From the NCBI RefSeq assembly GCF_000332515.2, contig NZ_AOGZ02000014.1, positions 1,876,001-1,940,000 on the forward strand: a stretch of DNA of 64,000 nt. Reading direction: 5' to 3'. Shown piece by piece: positions 10,102 through 19,108 of this stretch. The position numbers and the translations under genes were made by a program. The DNA comes from Leptospira wolbachii serovar Codice str. CDC. GTDB lineage: Bacteria; Spirochaetota; Leptospiria; Leptospirales; Leptospiraceae. Positions within the stretch are counted from its first letter, which is position 1, and each line of letters begins with the position of its first letter. The notes under the pieces are model-generated. The model had not been told where the DNA came from. It did no database searches and saw only the letters and a program-made list of their open reading frames with translations.

Positions 10102-10827
10102 TTAGTCGTAAACAAGTACGTGAGTCTTTTCCAGGATCCAATTGTCCCCTTGTTTCACGTGAAACGAATGGGACTCCAAAATTCCATCAGCTTTGTATTT
10201 GAGTTTATGAACCCGACGGCTTTCTCCCTGAAAGAATTCTCTTTCTACAAGATTTCCCTTTGCATCAAACTTGAAATGAATTTCACCAAGACCTTTTTTC
10301 TTATCATCAGTTAGGTATTGGATTTGAACATTGGGATGTTTCGGATCGATTTGAAAGCGAAAGGATTCATTGTCTTTAGTTTCTAAGTTTTTACCTTCTG
10401 CGGCAAAAACATTTCCTTCTCCATCACTCTCAATGGAATAAACAATGAGTAATCGTCCTTCTCCATCTTTGACATTCATTTTTTTCAGAGCACGACCTTT
10501 GAATTGAAAATCTTTTCTCTCAACAAGATGGCCACCGTTGTCATAGACTTCTTCACTAGAGATGAGTCCATCGGTGTAACGAAAAGTTGTCTTTCCATCC
10601 CCTTTCCCTTCTTTATCTGAATAAGTTTCGCTGATCAACTTTCCATCAGTGTTGTATTCATACTCAGCGACATAAACCACCTGTCCTTCTGCGTTGCGGA
10701 CGATTTCTTTAGTCGGAACTTTCTTAATTTTTTTGAAAAGGTATGCATCTTTGTGGGACCACTTGCCGGGAGTGTAACCTAAAATGGGAAAGGAAAGGAT
10801 GATTAAAAAACTAATGATTCGAATCAT
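10102..10827 (-). CDS. Secreted protein with YwqK/MORN-like repeats
   Basis: A 241-residue exported protein, function unknown. I place the start at ATG 10827: it gives a clean signal peptide (IRIISFLIILSFPILGY) and an AGGAG 11 bases upstream. The upstream extension to 10866 has no ribosome binding site. The mature part is made of short beta-hairpin-like repeats with the rhythm Y-x-x-D/N-G-x-L/I-x-x-E-x-x-Y/F-D (for example YNTDGKLISETY, RYTDGLISSEEVY), as in toxin-antitoxin-type YwqK or MORN-variant proteins. It is convergent with mnmG and divergent from rsmG. The codons for FHVKQ near its C-terminus contain one of the parS sites. It is probably periplasmic or surface-located. Confidence 0.65.
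   Translation of the reverse strand: MIRIISFLIILSFPILGYTPGKWSHKDAYLFKKIKKVPTKEIVRNAEGQVVYVAEYEYNTDGKLISETYSDKEGKGDGKTTFRYTDGLISSEEVYDNGGHLVERKDFQFKGRALKKMNVKDGEGRLLIVYSIESDGEGNVFAAEGKNLETKDNESFRFQIDPKHPNVQIQYLTDDKKKGLGEIHFKFDAKGNLVEREFFQGESRRVHKLKYKADGILESHSFHVKQGDNWILEKTHVLVYD
10151..10166. other. parS: parS site 1 (15 of 16 bases)
   Basis: TGTTTCACGTGAAACG matches the 16-base parS consensus TGTTTCACGTGAAACA except for the last base. It lies inside the coding sequence of the YwqK-like gene, about 2.2 kb before parB. ParB would nucleate here for origin segregation. Confidence 0.9.
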
Positions 10828-10885
10828 GGAAAAGAGTTCTCCTACTGGAGACATCGGCGAATTCATTTAAAACGATAACGAGATT

Positions 10886-11629
10886 ATGTCAGAAAAAACG
10901 ATCCAAGAAGAAATCCAAGCCATCATCCCTACCCTATTCCCATCTCTCGAACCTGAGTTTGATTGGGAACTAGTGAAGAATTTTTATGAGTTTCTGAAAC
11001 GAGATAATGAGAAGGGAGGATTCTTTTCTCGAAATGATTCTGAGAAAATACTAGAGAGACATATTCTGGAATCGATGATCTATGTTTGGAAACTAAAAAG
11101 CACTGGATATGTTTCACGTGAAACAAACGTGGCCGATGTAGGAACAGGGCCCGGGCTTCCCGGTTTTCTTTTTGCCCTTTTGAAAAAAGCACCGCATGTC
11201 TTTCTCGTTGATTCTCAGAAACGCAAACTGGCACTTTTAGAAACTGAAATAGAAAGTGGAAGTCTTGCTAAAGTGAAAAAGCGAGTCGAGTTTATCTACG
11301 CACGCACCGAGGAGATCAATTCCAATTTTGACGTGGTCACTTCGAGAGCGATGGTTCCTTACCCATACATAGCGGAAGTGACGGCACGGATGGTGAAACA
11401 AAAAGGAATCTTATGTCCCTTCCTTGCACAACCCTACCAAGATTTGGAGAAAGAAACAGAGGTTCTCACCAACAATGGTTTCTATTTGAAAAAAGAAATT
11501 CCCATTCCCGAATTAGAGTTTGTGGGAAAGAGACATATCAAAATACTGCAAAAGAATTCCCTTCCTAAAAAGGGATACCCCCGCGACTGGAAAGAAATCG
11601 TAAAGGAGACTAAAAGCAAGAATGGGTAA
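10886..11629 (+). CDS. rsmG: 16S rRNA (guanine-527-N7)-methyltransferase RsmG
   Basis: SAM-dependent methyltransferase of 247 residues that makes m7G527 in 16S rRNA. The SAM-binding motif [12 protein letters not shown] is near residue 82, followed by [14 protein letters not shown] and [10 protein letters not shown]. The N-terminal arm is slightly long for the family. It has the standard mnmG-rsmG-parA-parB neighbourhood and overlaps parA by eight bases. A perfect parS palindrome is built into the codons for YVSRET, so the DNA sequence is constrained both as protein code and as a ParB-binding site. Confidence 0.93.
   Translation: MSEKTIQEEIQAIIPTLFPSLEPEFDWELVKNFYEFLKRDNEKGGFFSRNDSEKILERHILESMIYVWKLKSTGYVSRETNVADVGTGPGLPGFLFALLKKAPHVFLVDSQKRKLALLETEIESGSLAKVKKRVEFIYARTEEINSNFDVVTSRAMVPYPYIAEVTARMVKQKGILCPFLAQPYQDLEKETEVLTNNGFYLKKEIPIPELEFVGKRHIKILQKNSLPKKGYPRDWKEIVKETKSKNG
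11110..11125. other. parS: parS site 2 (perfect)
   Basis: TGTTTCACGTGAAACA is a perfect 16-base parS palindrome inside rsmG, about 500 bases before parA. Together with site 1 it forms the origin-proximal centromere. Confidence 0.95.
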
Positions 11630-12383
11630 AATCGTTTCTATCAGTAACCAAAAAGGTGGAGTCGGTAAAACGACCACAGCGATTAACTTGGCATCCAATC
11701 TTGTTGATTTGGGAAAGAAAGTTCTTCTTCTCGATATTGATCCGCAAGGAAACTCAGGCTCAGGTCTTGGGTTGGAAGTGCAGTCCTTACATAAAACTAC
11801 TTATGAAGTTTTGATTGGAGAACTCTCTGCAAGAGAAGCTGTCCAAAAAACTTTCGTAAACAATTTAGATATCATTCCTTCGAACATCAACCTTTCGGGT
11901 TTGGAAGTCGACTTCCTTGGAATGGATAAGAAGGAATTTAAATTGAAAGATGCTTTGGCTTCGATCAAAGAATCTTATGATTATATTTTAATCGATTGTC
12001 CCCCTTCTCTCGGTGTGCTCACTATCAATGCTCTTTGTGCTTCGCAGTCAGTGATGATCACTTTACAAACAGAATACTTTGCACTCGAAGGACTCTCGCA
12101 GTTGATGAGAATTATTTCTCTCGTGCAGTCACAGTGGAATCCTTCTCTGGCACTGGAAGGTGTTCTCCTTACGATGTATGACAAACGAACCAACTTAGCA
12201 AACCAAGTAGCAGAAGATGTTCGTAACTACTTCAAAGAAAAAGTTTATGAAACTGTCATTCCGCGAAATGTAAAATTATCAGAAGCACCGTCCTTTGGAA
12301 AACCGATCAACTACTATGATCCAGATGGTGTGGGTGCTAAAAGTTATAAAAGTTTAGCGGAAGAAATTGTAGGGAAGGCATAA
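11622..12383 (+). CDS. parA: Chromosome partitioning ATPase ParA/Soj
   Basis: Deviant Walker ATPase of 253 residues that binds DNA non-specifically as an ATP dimer and moves ParB-parS complexes. The deviant P-loop KGGVGKTT is at residues 10-17, the switch segment [15 protein letters not shown] near 37, and [12 protein letters not shown] near 117. The lack of an N-terminal DNA-binding extension marks the chromosomal Soj type. It overlaps rsmG by eight bases and is followed by parB after four bases, so the three are probably one operon. Confidence 0.95.
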   Translation: MGKIVSISNQKGGVGKTTTAINLASNLVDLGKKVLLLDIDPQGNSGSGLGLEVQSLHKTTYEVLIGELSAREAVQKTFVNNLDIIPSNINLSGLEVDFLGMDKKEFKLKDALASIKESYDYILIDCPPSLGVLTINALCASQSVMITLQTEYFALEGLSQLMRIISLVQSQWNPSLALEGVLLTMYDKRTNLANQVAEDVRNYFKEKVYETVIPRNVKLSEAPSFGKPINYYDPDGVGAKSYKSLAEEIVGKA

Positions 12384-12387
12384 GGTT

Positions 12388-13284
12388 ATGGCACTCGGCA
12401 AAGGTAAAGTTTTAGGAAGAGGACTTGGGAATTTAATTCCTGTAAATGAAAACAATGTTGAGATCTCTAAAGAGGAACTGAGCGGTCTTAGAGAAATCAA
12501 AGTCACAGAAATTTTACCAAACCCGCACCAACCAAGAAAACAATTTTCGGATGCCTCTATCCAAGAACTTTCGAACACTATCGTTGAACATGGAGTGATC
12601 CAGCCCATCGTTGTACAAAAGAATCCTTCTGGTTCTGGATTTCTTTTGGTAGCAGGTGAGAGAAGACTTCGAGCTTGTAAACTCGCAGGCTTTGCAAAAA
12701 TACCTGCGATTGTTCGTGACATATCCGAAGCGGATATGATGGAACTAGCTCTGATTGAAAACATCCAAAGAGAAAATCTAAATCCCATGGATGAAGCTTT
12801 GGCTTACCAAGCAATCATCGACAAACGCGGGTTAAAGGTAACAGACCTTGCCACTCGTGTGGGAAAAAACCGGGCGACCATTTCCAATTTGATCCGGCTA
12901 TTGTCTTTACCCAAACCGTTACAGGACTTGGTGAAAGAAGGGAAACTTTCCGAAGGCCAAGCTCGTCCCCTTCTCTCCATACCCGATTCTAAAAAACAAT
13001 TAGAAGTAGGACAAAAGGTAATCTCCGAAGGATGGAATGTTCGTGAGGTAGAAAACTATGTTTCTAATCTTTTGAACCCTGATAAAAAATCAAAGTCTGC
13101 TTCTGTTGGTCCAGATAAACGCGACGGCAGTATCGTAAAGTTAGAGACAAAACTCAGAAACAAATATAGTTCCAAAGTGGAAGTCTCTCACAATGAAACG
13201 AACGGAAAAGGAAAGATTGTTTTCTCTTATGCGAACTTAAGTGATATGGAAAGAATCTTAGAGCAGCTCGGTGTGAAACTGTAG
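12388..13284 (+). CDS. parB: Chromosome partitioning protein ParB/Spo0J
   Basis: CTP-dependent DNA clamp of 298 residues that loads at parS. The N-terminal ParB/sulfiredoxin domain has NPHQPRKQF near residue 50 and the CTP-binding GERRLRA near 91. IENIQRENLNPMDEA leads into a helix-turn-helix (VTDLATRVGKNRATISNLI). The C-terminal part is a dimerisation domain. Its last nine codons overlap the end of the convergent ABC transporter gene by 27 bases, so the two mRNAs are complementary at their 3' ends. Two parS sites lie upstream. Confidence 0.95.
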   Translation: MALGKGKVLGRGLGNLIPVNENNVEISKEELSGLREIKVTEILPNPHQPRKQFSDASIQELSNTIVEHGVIQPIVVQKNPSGSGFLLVAGERRLRACKLAGFAKIPAIVRDISEADMMELALIENIQRENLNPMDEALAYQAIIDKRGLKVTDLATRVGKNRATISNLIRLLSLPKPLQDLVKEGKLSEGQARPLLSIPDSKKQLEVGQKVISEGWNVREVENYVSNLLNPDKKSKSASVGPDKRDGSIVKLETKLRNKYSSKVEVSHNETNGKGKIVFSYANLSDMERILEQLGVKL

Positions 13285-15078
13285 TTTCGCTAACCGGTCA
13301 TACAATTCACTTTTTCTAATGAGTTCGTCATGGGTTCCGGCGGACTCGATCTCTCCTTCTTTGATTACCACAATCTGATCCGACTTCACCACTGTGGAAA
13401 GTCTATGCGCGATCATGATAGTAGTTCTTTCCTTCACTAAAAAGTCCAAAGCTCGTTGGATCATTTGTTCCGATTCTGAATCGAGAGCAGAAGTCGCTTC
13501 ATCTAAAAGTAGAATCCTTGGATTCCGAAGTATGGCCCTTGCAATCGCAATTCGTTGTTTTTGTCCCCCGGACAGCCTTGTTCCTAAATGTCCTAAATTA
13601 CTTTCGTATCCATCGGGAAGTTGGTTTAGAAATTCTGTTACGTAGGCATTCTCTGCTGCTATCTCAATTTCTTCAAAACTAGCATTTGGTTTTCCATAGG
13701 CGATGTTCTCTCGTAAGGTCCCACTAAAAAGAATGGGTTGTTGTGGAACAAAACCAATCAGAGAGCGTAAATCTTTTAAACTTAGATCTTTTAGGTCGAC
13801 ACCTTCGATAAGAATCTTTCCTTCCGTGGGATCATAGAACCGAAGGATGAGTTCAAAGAGTGTGCTCTTTCCACCACCAGAAGGACCAACTAAAGCAGTG
13901 GTTTTGTTTGCAGGAATTTCTAAATGGATGCCTCGAATGGCTTTATGATCCGGACGGGATGGATACGAAAACTGCAGATGCTCTAAATTAATTTTTAGTC
14001 CTTTTTGTTTAGAAGAACCATTCAGAGATCCGTTTCCTTCGTTTGGAAAAAGGATGTTTGCGATAGGTTTAGGAAATTGTGGATCTTTGATTTCTGATTC
14101 TGATAAAAGAAGTTCCATCAAACGTTCAGTAGCTCCGGCAGCTCTTTGTAAATCCCCAAGCACTTCTGAAACAGCACCGACACTATTAGCAACCATGATC
14201 GCATAAAAAGAAAATGCGATGAGTTCCCCACCAGTGATTTTTCCTTCTAATACATCCGTTCCCCCAATCCATAACATCACACTGATTCCTGTGAGTATAA
14301 ATAGAATCACAGCTGCGATTAGAAGTGCTCTTTGTTTGATTCGTGCGACGGCGACATCGAATGCGGCTTCTACCGTATGAGTGAATTTTTGAATGTCTTC
14401 TTCTTGGTGGTGGAAGGATTGCAGGATTTTGATATTAAGAAGGGATTCACTGACGTAGGTTCCAATACTTGCAATTTTATCCTGCGTGCTGCGGGAAAGA
14501 TTGCGTACCCTTTTCCCGTAATACAAAATCGGAAACACAATGAAAGGAACACTGAGAAGTACGATCATAGAGAGTTTGGCATTGGTGATAAAAAGAAAAA
14601 TGATTCCCCCCACAAACATCAAGATATTGCGTAGGGCGATCGATGCGGAAGATCCAATCACAGTTTGGATTAGAGTGGTATCGGTTGTGATGCGGGACTG
14701 GATTTCTCCCGGTGAATTGATTTCAAAAAAACTGGGATGGATGAAAATGATATGTTTGAATACGTCTCTTCGAATGTCAGAAGCAACACGCTCTCCAATC
14801 CAAGAGACTGTGTAATGACGAATGTAGGTTCCAATCGCAAGAAAGATCCCAACTAAAATAATAAAGGCAAGAGAATAACCTAATTCTTGTTTGGATCTAG
14901 CAGAAAAACCCGCATCCACCAAATGGCGTAAACCCTGCCCCAGTCCCAAGGTGACGCCTGCGGTAAAAAGCAAGGCAAAGGAAGAAAGGGCCATTTGGAA
15001 TCTGTAGGGTTTGAGGTAAGAAAAAGTTTTAGAGAGAACGCGGATGTTTTTAGATTTTGGTCGGTCTGGAGTTTGCAA
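13258..15078 (-). CDS. MsbA-like ABC exporter (fused membrane and ATPase domains)
   Basis: A half-size ABC exporter of 606 residues that would act as a homodimer in the inner membrane. Residues 1-330 hold six membrane helices. The ATPase domain has Walker A GPSGGGKST near 400, signature LSGGQKQRIA near 507, Walker B ILLLDEATSALD near 527 and the H-loop IMIAHRLST. The start is TTG at 15078 with AGGA seven bases upstream; the next ATG is after the first part of helix 1. Lipid A flippase MsbA is the best guess, but multidrug or lipid exporters share this layout. A linker of about 40 residues rich in Gly, Asn and Ser precedes the ATPase domain. It is followed by no other minus-strand gene. Confidence 0.85.
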   Translation of the reverse strand: MQTPDRPKSKNIRVLSKTFSYLKPYRFQMALSSFALLFTAGVTLGLGQGLRHLVDAGFSARSKQELGYSLAFIILVGIFLAIGTYIRHYTVSWIGERVASDIRRDVFKHIIFIHPSFFEINSPGEIQSRITTDTTLIQTVIGSSASIALRNILMFVGGIIFLFITNAKLSMIVLLSVPFIVFPILYYGKRVRNLSRSTQDKIASIGTYVSESLLNIKILQSFHHQEEDIQKFTHTVEAAFDVAVARIKQRALLIAAVILFILTGISVMLWIGGTDVLEGKITGGELIAFSFYAIMVANSVGAVSEVLGDLQRAAGATERLMELLLSESEIKDPQFPKPIANILFPNEGNGSLNGSSKQKGLKINLEHLQFSYPSRPDHKAIRGIHLEIPANKTTALVGPSGGGKSTLFELILRFYDPTEGKILIEGVDLKDLSLKDLRSLIGFVPQQPILFSGTLRENIAYGKPNASFEEIEIAAENAYVTEFLNQLPDGYESNLGHLGTRLSGGQKQRIAIARAILRNPRILLLDEATSALDSESEQMIQRALDFLVKERTTIMIAHRLSTVVKSDQIVVIKEGEIESAGTHDELIRKSELYDRLAKLQFHTELL

Positions 15079-15082
15079 AGAA

Positions 15083-15553
15083 TTATCCTTTTAGATCAAT
15101 AAGTAGACCTCTGATTTCATCTAATTGTTTCAAAATCACGAACGCACTGTTGTTTGGGGAGAACATAGTTTTTGCAAGTAAGTCCAATTTTTCATCCACG
15201 ACTTTTACATATCGGACATCCTTTTGGTCATTTCGTCCGCGTTGTGGGGCTTGCATCACTTTGTAGTTTTTTTTGAGAATGAGTTCGGCTATTTGTTTGA
15301 TGTGTTTTTTATAAGATTCGAGGTTTTTGTGATTTGGATCTTTGATGAGTTCTTTTTCTAAATCAGGAAGATCTTTCCAGAGTTCGTTCAGTTCTCTCGT
15401 TTCCTCTTTTCCTGCAGGAACGATGGATTCTAAAATATCTAAAAAACTTTGTTTAGATTCATCAACTGGACCAAGGGAACCTGAGAGTTTTTCTTTGGAA
15501 CCCTTCTTTGCCTGAGTGGATACCGACTTAGGATTGTTGTTTTGGATGATCAT
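15083..15553 (-). CDS. YaaR-like (DUF327) protein
   Basis: A 156-residue soluble protein resembling the YaaR/TM1646 family (DUF327), small helical proteins often found near flagellar or cell-envelope genes in Firmicutes and spirochaetes. The N-terminal 30 residues are polar and probably disordered. The rest is helical, with ELNELWKDLPDLEKELIK and the conserved-looking segment KNYKVMQAPQRGRNDQK ahead of a C-terminal helical hairpin. It starts with ATG at 15553, eight bases after the bactofilin stop and four bases before the ABC exporter. It is probably cotranscribed with the M23 and bactofilin genes. No molecular function is established. Confidence 0.65.
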   Translation of the reverse strand: MIIQNNNPKSVSTQAKKGSKEKLSGSLGPVDESKQSFLDILESIVPAGKEETRELNELWKDLPDLEKELIKDPNHKNLESYKKHIKQIAELILKKNYKVMQAPQRGRNDQKDVRYVKVVDEKLDLLAKTMFSPNNSAFVILKQLDEIRGLLIDLKG

Positions 15554-15561
15554 AAACCCGC

Positions 15562-15915
15562 CTAATGACGAGTGGGGTTAATCGTGCATTTTCCGTGGAA
15601 CACTACTCCTTCTTCTACGATTAGGCGAGGAGTGACAATGTCCCCTTCTAATCGGCAGCTGGAAAGTAATGTAACTCGTTCTGTTGCATAGATGTTTCCG
15701 CGGATTTCTCCTCCGGCAACGACCACACGTGCTTTGATATCTGTATCGACGATTCCAGACTTTCCTATAAGTACCTTTCCGGTGGTTTCGAGAACTCCTC
15801 GAAATTTTCCATCGATACGAATGAGTCCAGGGAATTTGAATTCGCCTACAAACTCGGCGCCTTCCCCAATGATGCTATTAACTAAAAATTCTTCTTCTGT
15901 AGATGGATTGGACAT
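15562..15915 (-). CDS. Bactofilin (polymer-forming cytoskeletal protein)
   Basis: A 117-residue bactofilin: short flexible tail, then a right-handed beta-helix with hydrophobic residues in a six-residue rhythm (GEFKFPGLIRIDGKFRG, GKVLIGKSG, GGEIRGNIYAT). Bactofilins form nucleotide-independent filaments at the membrane and place cell-wall enzymes. The ATG at 15915 shares its A with the stop of the upstream M23 gene (TAATG), a classic bactofilin-peptidase pairing. In Leptospira biflexa a bactofilin is known to affect helical cell shape; whether this is that gene cannot be told from sequence alone. Confidence 0.9.
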   Translation of the reverse strand: MSNPSTEEEFLVNSIIGEGAEFVGEFKFPGLIRIDGKFRGVLETTGKVLIGKSGIVDTDIKARVVVAGGEIRGNIYATERVTLLSSCRLEGDIVTPRLIVEEGVVFHGKCTINPTRH

Positions 15916-16904
15916 TATTCTTGAATTTGGTTGAGAAACGAAAATGGATTCAACGCTTGGGTACCAACATGTACTTCATAATGAAGATGGTAAATCGGAT
16001 TTTCTGGAGATTTTCCAACATAACCTAGAATGTCACCCTTGGAGAGTTTTTCATTTTTCTTAACACGAATTCTATCGAGATTGGAGTAGATTGTTTTCCA
16101 TCCAAACTTGTGAGATAATTTTACGTAATATCCTGTAGCTGGAGAGTATCCTGTATCGAATACGATACCGGGAGCAGTGGCAATGACTTCCGCACCGGGA
16201 AAGGATCCTATGTCCAATCCTCGATTTACTTCTTCTTTACCGGTGACGGGGGAAATGTAATTTCCAAATGGAAACAATACATATCCTTTCGTTGGCCAAA
16301 TGGAAGGAGTATTTCGAATGATACTCTTTCTTTTTTTGATGAGTTTGATGATCTCTTCTGAAAGTTCTGAAGATAACTTTAAATTATGTATGTCTTCTTT
16401 GATTCTGAAGGATTCATCTGTAATGTCAGATTGCGGTGTTCCTTGTAATGCGAGGAATTGTCCTGCTTGTCCGCCCATCCCTTTAGAAACGCGAGAGGGA
16501 TCTCCACCTAATTTAATGTAGAGGTTCGATATCCTTTCGTAGTAGTATTGGATGGTTTCGTGAAGAGAGTTTACTTCTTCCTTCATCTTTGAGGATTGTC
16601 TGATAAAGTCTTTGTTCGTTAAATTGAGTTCTGTGAGTTGGTGGATGGATCCACTATGTGATAAAACATTCACAGCACTGATCACAAGAAGGATGACCAT
16701 AATCCCAATAAAGATGGAAATGGCTTTGTAGGAGATGACAAAGTTTATGGTTTTGCGGTCTGTGTGAGGAATGACCATAATGGTCAGGCGTTCACGGCCT
16801 TTTTTGTCAAGATCCTCATAACGTTGGGATAACTTAAGCTTCCATTCCTGGACTTTATACCGCAAACGGTAGAAAATTAAATGTAGTCTTTGTTTTACTT
16901 CCAC
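15915..16904 (-). CDS. M23-fold (LytM-like) protein coupled to bactofilin, probably inactive
   Basis: A 329-residue single-pass membrane protein: cytoplasmic basic N-terminus, one membrane helix near residues 55-80 ([15 protein letters not shown]), a periplasmic coiled coil, and a C-terminal LytM/M23 domain from about 205. The fold is recognisable, but the zinc motif HxGxD reads NRGLD and the catalytic YxHL reads YSNL; only the last HxH (HLH) is intact. Active M23 enzymes need those histidines, so this is probably a scaffold or amidase regulator. The start is GTG at 16904; no ATG occurs before residue 43. It overlaps the bactofilin gene by one base. Confidence 0.8.
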   Translation of the reverse strand: MEVKQRLHLIFYRLRYKVQEWKLKLSQRYEDLDKKGRERLTIMVIPHTDRKTINFVISYKAISIFIGIMVILLVISAVNVLSHSGSIHQLTELNLTNKDFIRQSSKMKEEVNSLHETIQYYYERISNLYIKLGGDPSRVSKGMGGQAGQFLALQGTPQSDITDESFRIKEDIHNLKLSSELSEEIIKLIKKRKSIIRNTPSIWPTKGYVLFPFGNYISPVTGKEEVNRGLDIGSFPGAEVIATAPGIVFDTGYSPATGYYVKLSHKFGWKTIYSNLDRIRVKKNEKLSKGDILGYVGKSPENPIYHLHYEVHVGTQALNPFSFLNQIQE

Positions 16905-17009
16905 GTTCTTTCGAGACCTTCGACTATTTAAACAAAAGTTAATGCACCCACTATATCTTTCGATTGAATTTTCATTTTCAACCAGTGGAAATTACAAATC
17001 TTGCTATTT

Positions 17010-17819
17010 ATGGGATATTCAACCATCGACACACACTGCCACCTAGACATAATTCGAGAACAGGGCCAAGAGATTGAAGAAACGCTGGCGAAATCCCGAA
17101 ATGCTGGAGTAGACCGAATGGTGCAAATCGGGATTGATTTACCTAGTTCTAAAGAAGCTGTTCGTATTTCAGAAGCTCATAGTACTGAGGGCTTAGAGAT
17201 ATTTTATTCGATCGGTTGCCATCCTACAGAGACTCATGAATTTCCTAATGCGGACCAAATTTTAGATTTAGCAAAATCCCGAATGCATGATCCGAAATTT
17301 TCTGCCATTGGAGAGATTGGTGTCGATTTATATCATGATGCGAGTACAAGATCAGCCCAGAATGAAGTGCTGCGAAAGTTTTTACAGTTTTCTTCTGATC
17401 ATAAATTGCCTGTGGTGATTCATTCACGTGATGCTTTTGCAGATACGTATGAAGCATTGAAAGAATTCAAAACAAAAGCATTTGGTGTGATCCATTGTTT
17501 TACTTATGATTATGAAGCTGCCAAACAGTTTGTTGATTTAGGTTATTATGTTTCGTTTTCTGGGATTGTTACTTTTAAGTCCGCCATTGATATCCAAGAA
17601 GCAGCACGTAAAATTCCATTGGAAACCATTCTTATCGAAACAGATGCACCTTTTCTATCGCCTATGCCACATAGAGGCAAGCGAAATGATTCCTCGCATC
17701 TACCTTTTGTGTTAGAAAAAATGTTTTCATTACGAACAGAAACCAATACTGAAGTCTCAGATCGCATTTATCAAAATTCCATAAAATTTACAGAAAGAAA
17801 GGCCTATCACCATGCTTGA
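17010..17819 (+). CDS. tatD: TatD family metal-dependent hydrolase
   Basis: TIM-barrel metallohydrolase of 269 residues (3'-5' exo/endonuclease activity is known for TatD relatives). Metal ligands are visible in order: IDTHCHLD at the N-terminus, GEIGVD near 100, HSRD near 137, VIHCFTYD near 162 and ETDAPFL near 213. I start at ATG 17010 ([10 protein letters not shown]); the frame extends only three codons further, to a TTG. Its last eight bases overlap the serS start, so translation is coupled. Confidence 0.9.
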   Translation: MGYSTIDTHCHLDIIREQGQEIEETLAKSRNAGVDRMVQIGIDLPSSKEAVRISEAHSTEGLEIFYSIGCHPTETHEFPNADQILDLAKSRMHDPKFSAIGEIGVDLYHDASTRSAQNEVLRKFLQFSSDHKLPVVIHSRDAFADTYEALKEFKTKAFGVIHCFTYDYEAAKQFVDLGYYVSFSGIVTFKSAIDIQEAARKIPLETILIETDAPFLSPMPHRGKRNDSSHLPFVLEKMFSLRTETNTEVSDRIYQNSIKFTERKAYHHA

Positions 17820-19068
17820 TATCAACCGTATCGTCCAAAACCCAGAAGAATTACTTTCCACCTTACAAAAGCGAGGTGTTGCCTCTGCTGACATTGAAGC
17901 TAAAATCAAATCTGTTTCTGAAAAACAACGTAAGTTAAAATTGGAAGTGGAGGACCTTCGTGCAGAACGAAACCGAGTTTCAAAAGAAATTGGAATCCAA
18001 AAATCACAAGGCAAAGACATCACTGAGATTTCTGCATCCATGAAAGGTGTGGGAGATCAAATCAAAGCCATTGAAGAAGAACTCACGAAAGAAGAAGAAT
18101 CATTACATGATCTCAATTTAGGACTTCCTAATTTACTCGATCCATCTGTTCCCGAAGGAAAATCAGAAGCGGACAATGTCCTAGTGCGTGAGTGGGGCGA
18201 GGTTCCGAAATTATCCTTCGAGGCAAAAACCCATTTTGATATTGGGGAAAAATTAGGAATCTTTGATTTTGAAAGGGGAGTGAAACTTTCTGGTGCAAGA
18301 TTCTACACTTATCGCGGCCTTGGTGCTAAACTAGAAAGAGCTCTCATGAATCTAATGCTTGATACTCATACAAGCGAAAATGGTTATGAAGAGATGTGGG
18401 TTCCAGTCCTTGTGAACGATGAGTCCATGACGGCCACAGGCCAGTTACCTAAATTTGCAGAAGATTTTTACAGGTTAGAAAAAGACGGACTCAACTTGAT
18501 TCCAACAGCGGAAGTGCCACTTACCAATTACTACCGTGATGAAATTATTTCTGAAAAAGAGTTACCGATCTCTGTATGCGCTCACACTCCTTGTTTTCGC
18601 AGGGAAGCGGGTTCTTACGGGCGTGATACAAGGGGCCTTGTCCGTGTGCACCAATTCCAAAAAGTGGAACTAGTAAAGTTTGTAGAACCGGAAACTTCGC
18701 AAACGGAACACGAAAAAATGCTCCAAGATGCGGAATCCATTTTGCAAAAGCTAAAACTTCCGTACCGGGTGATGTTACTTTGCAGTAGAGATATGTCCAG
18801 TGCTTCCGCCAAAACCTACGATATTGAAGTTTGGATGCCAGGACTTGGTCGATTTATGGAAATTTCCTCTGTTTCTAACTTCAAAGACTATCAAGCAAGA
18901 CGAGGAAAAATTCGATACAAGTCAAAGGAAGGAAAAAACCTGCTCGTCCATACTCTGAACGGTTCCGGTCTTGCGATCGGTCGAACACTCGCTGCAGTGA
19001 TCGAAAATTACCAATCGGAAGATGGATCCTTCCAAATTCCGGATGTACTAAAACCTTACATTCGCTAA
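17812..19068 (+). CDS. serS: Seryl-tRNA synthetase
   Basis: Class II aminoacyl-tRNA synthetase of 418 residues. The N-terminal antiparallel coiled coil (about residues 25-105) grips the long variable arm of tRNA-Ser. Motif 2 is visible as [12 protein letters not shown] with [13 protein letters not shown], and motif 3 as [13 protein letters not shown] near the C-terminus. The length is normal. Three tRNA-Ser genes are at 25.8-27.0 kb. A hairpin just after the stop codon may terminate the tatD-serS transcript. Confidence 0.97.
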   Translation: MLDINRIVQNPEELLSTLQKRGVASADIEAKIKSVSEKQRKLKLEVEDLRAERNRVSKEIGIQKSQGKDITEISASMKGVGDQIKAIEEELTKEEESLHDLNLGLPNLLDPSVPEGKSEADNVLVREWGEVPKLSFEAKTHFDIGEKLGIFDFERGVKLSGARFYTYRGLGAKLERALMNLMLDTHTSENGYEEMWVPVLVNDESMTATGQLPKFAEDFYRLEKDGLNLIPTAEVPLTNYYRDEIISEKELPISVCAHTPCFRREAGSYGRDTRGLVRVHQFQKVELVKFVEPETSQTEHEKMLQDAESILQKLKLPYRVMLLCSRDMSSASAKTYDIEVWMPGLGRFMEISSVSNFKDYQARRGKIRYKSKEGKNLLVHTLNGSGLAIGRTLAAVIENYQSEDGSFQIPDVLKPYIR

Positions 19069-19072
19069 AATT

Positions 19073-19108
19073 TAGGGCAGATGACCGAGGTGTCAAATGC
19101 CCTATTCC
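19073..19108 (+). terminator. Hairpin after serS
   Basis: TAGGGCA (19073-19079) pairs with TGCCCTA (19098-19104), followed by TTCCTT. The loop is long (18 bases) and the T-run poor, so termination strength is uncertain. Its right arm contains the only ATG of the next open frame, which argues against that ATG as a start. Confidence 0.4.
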
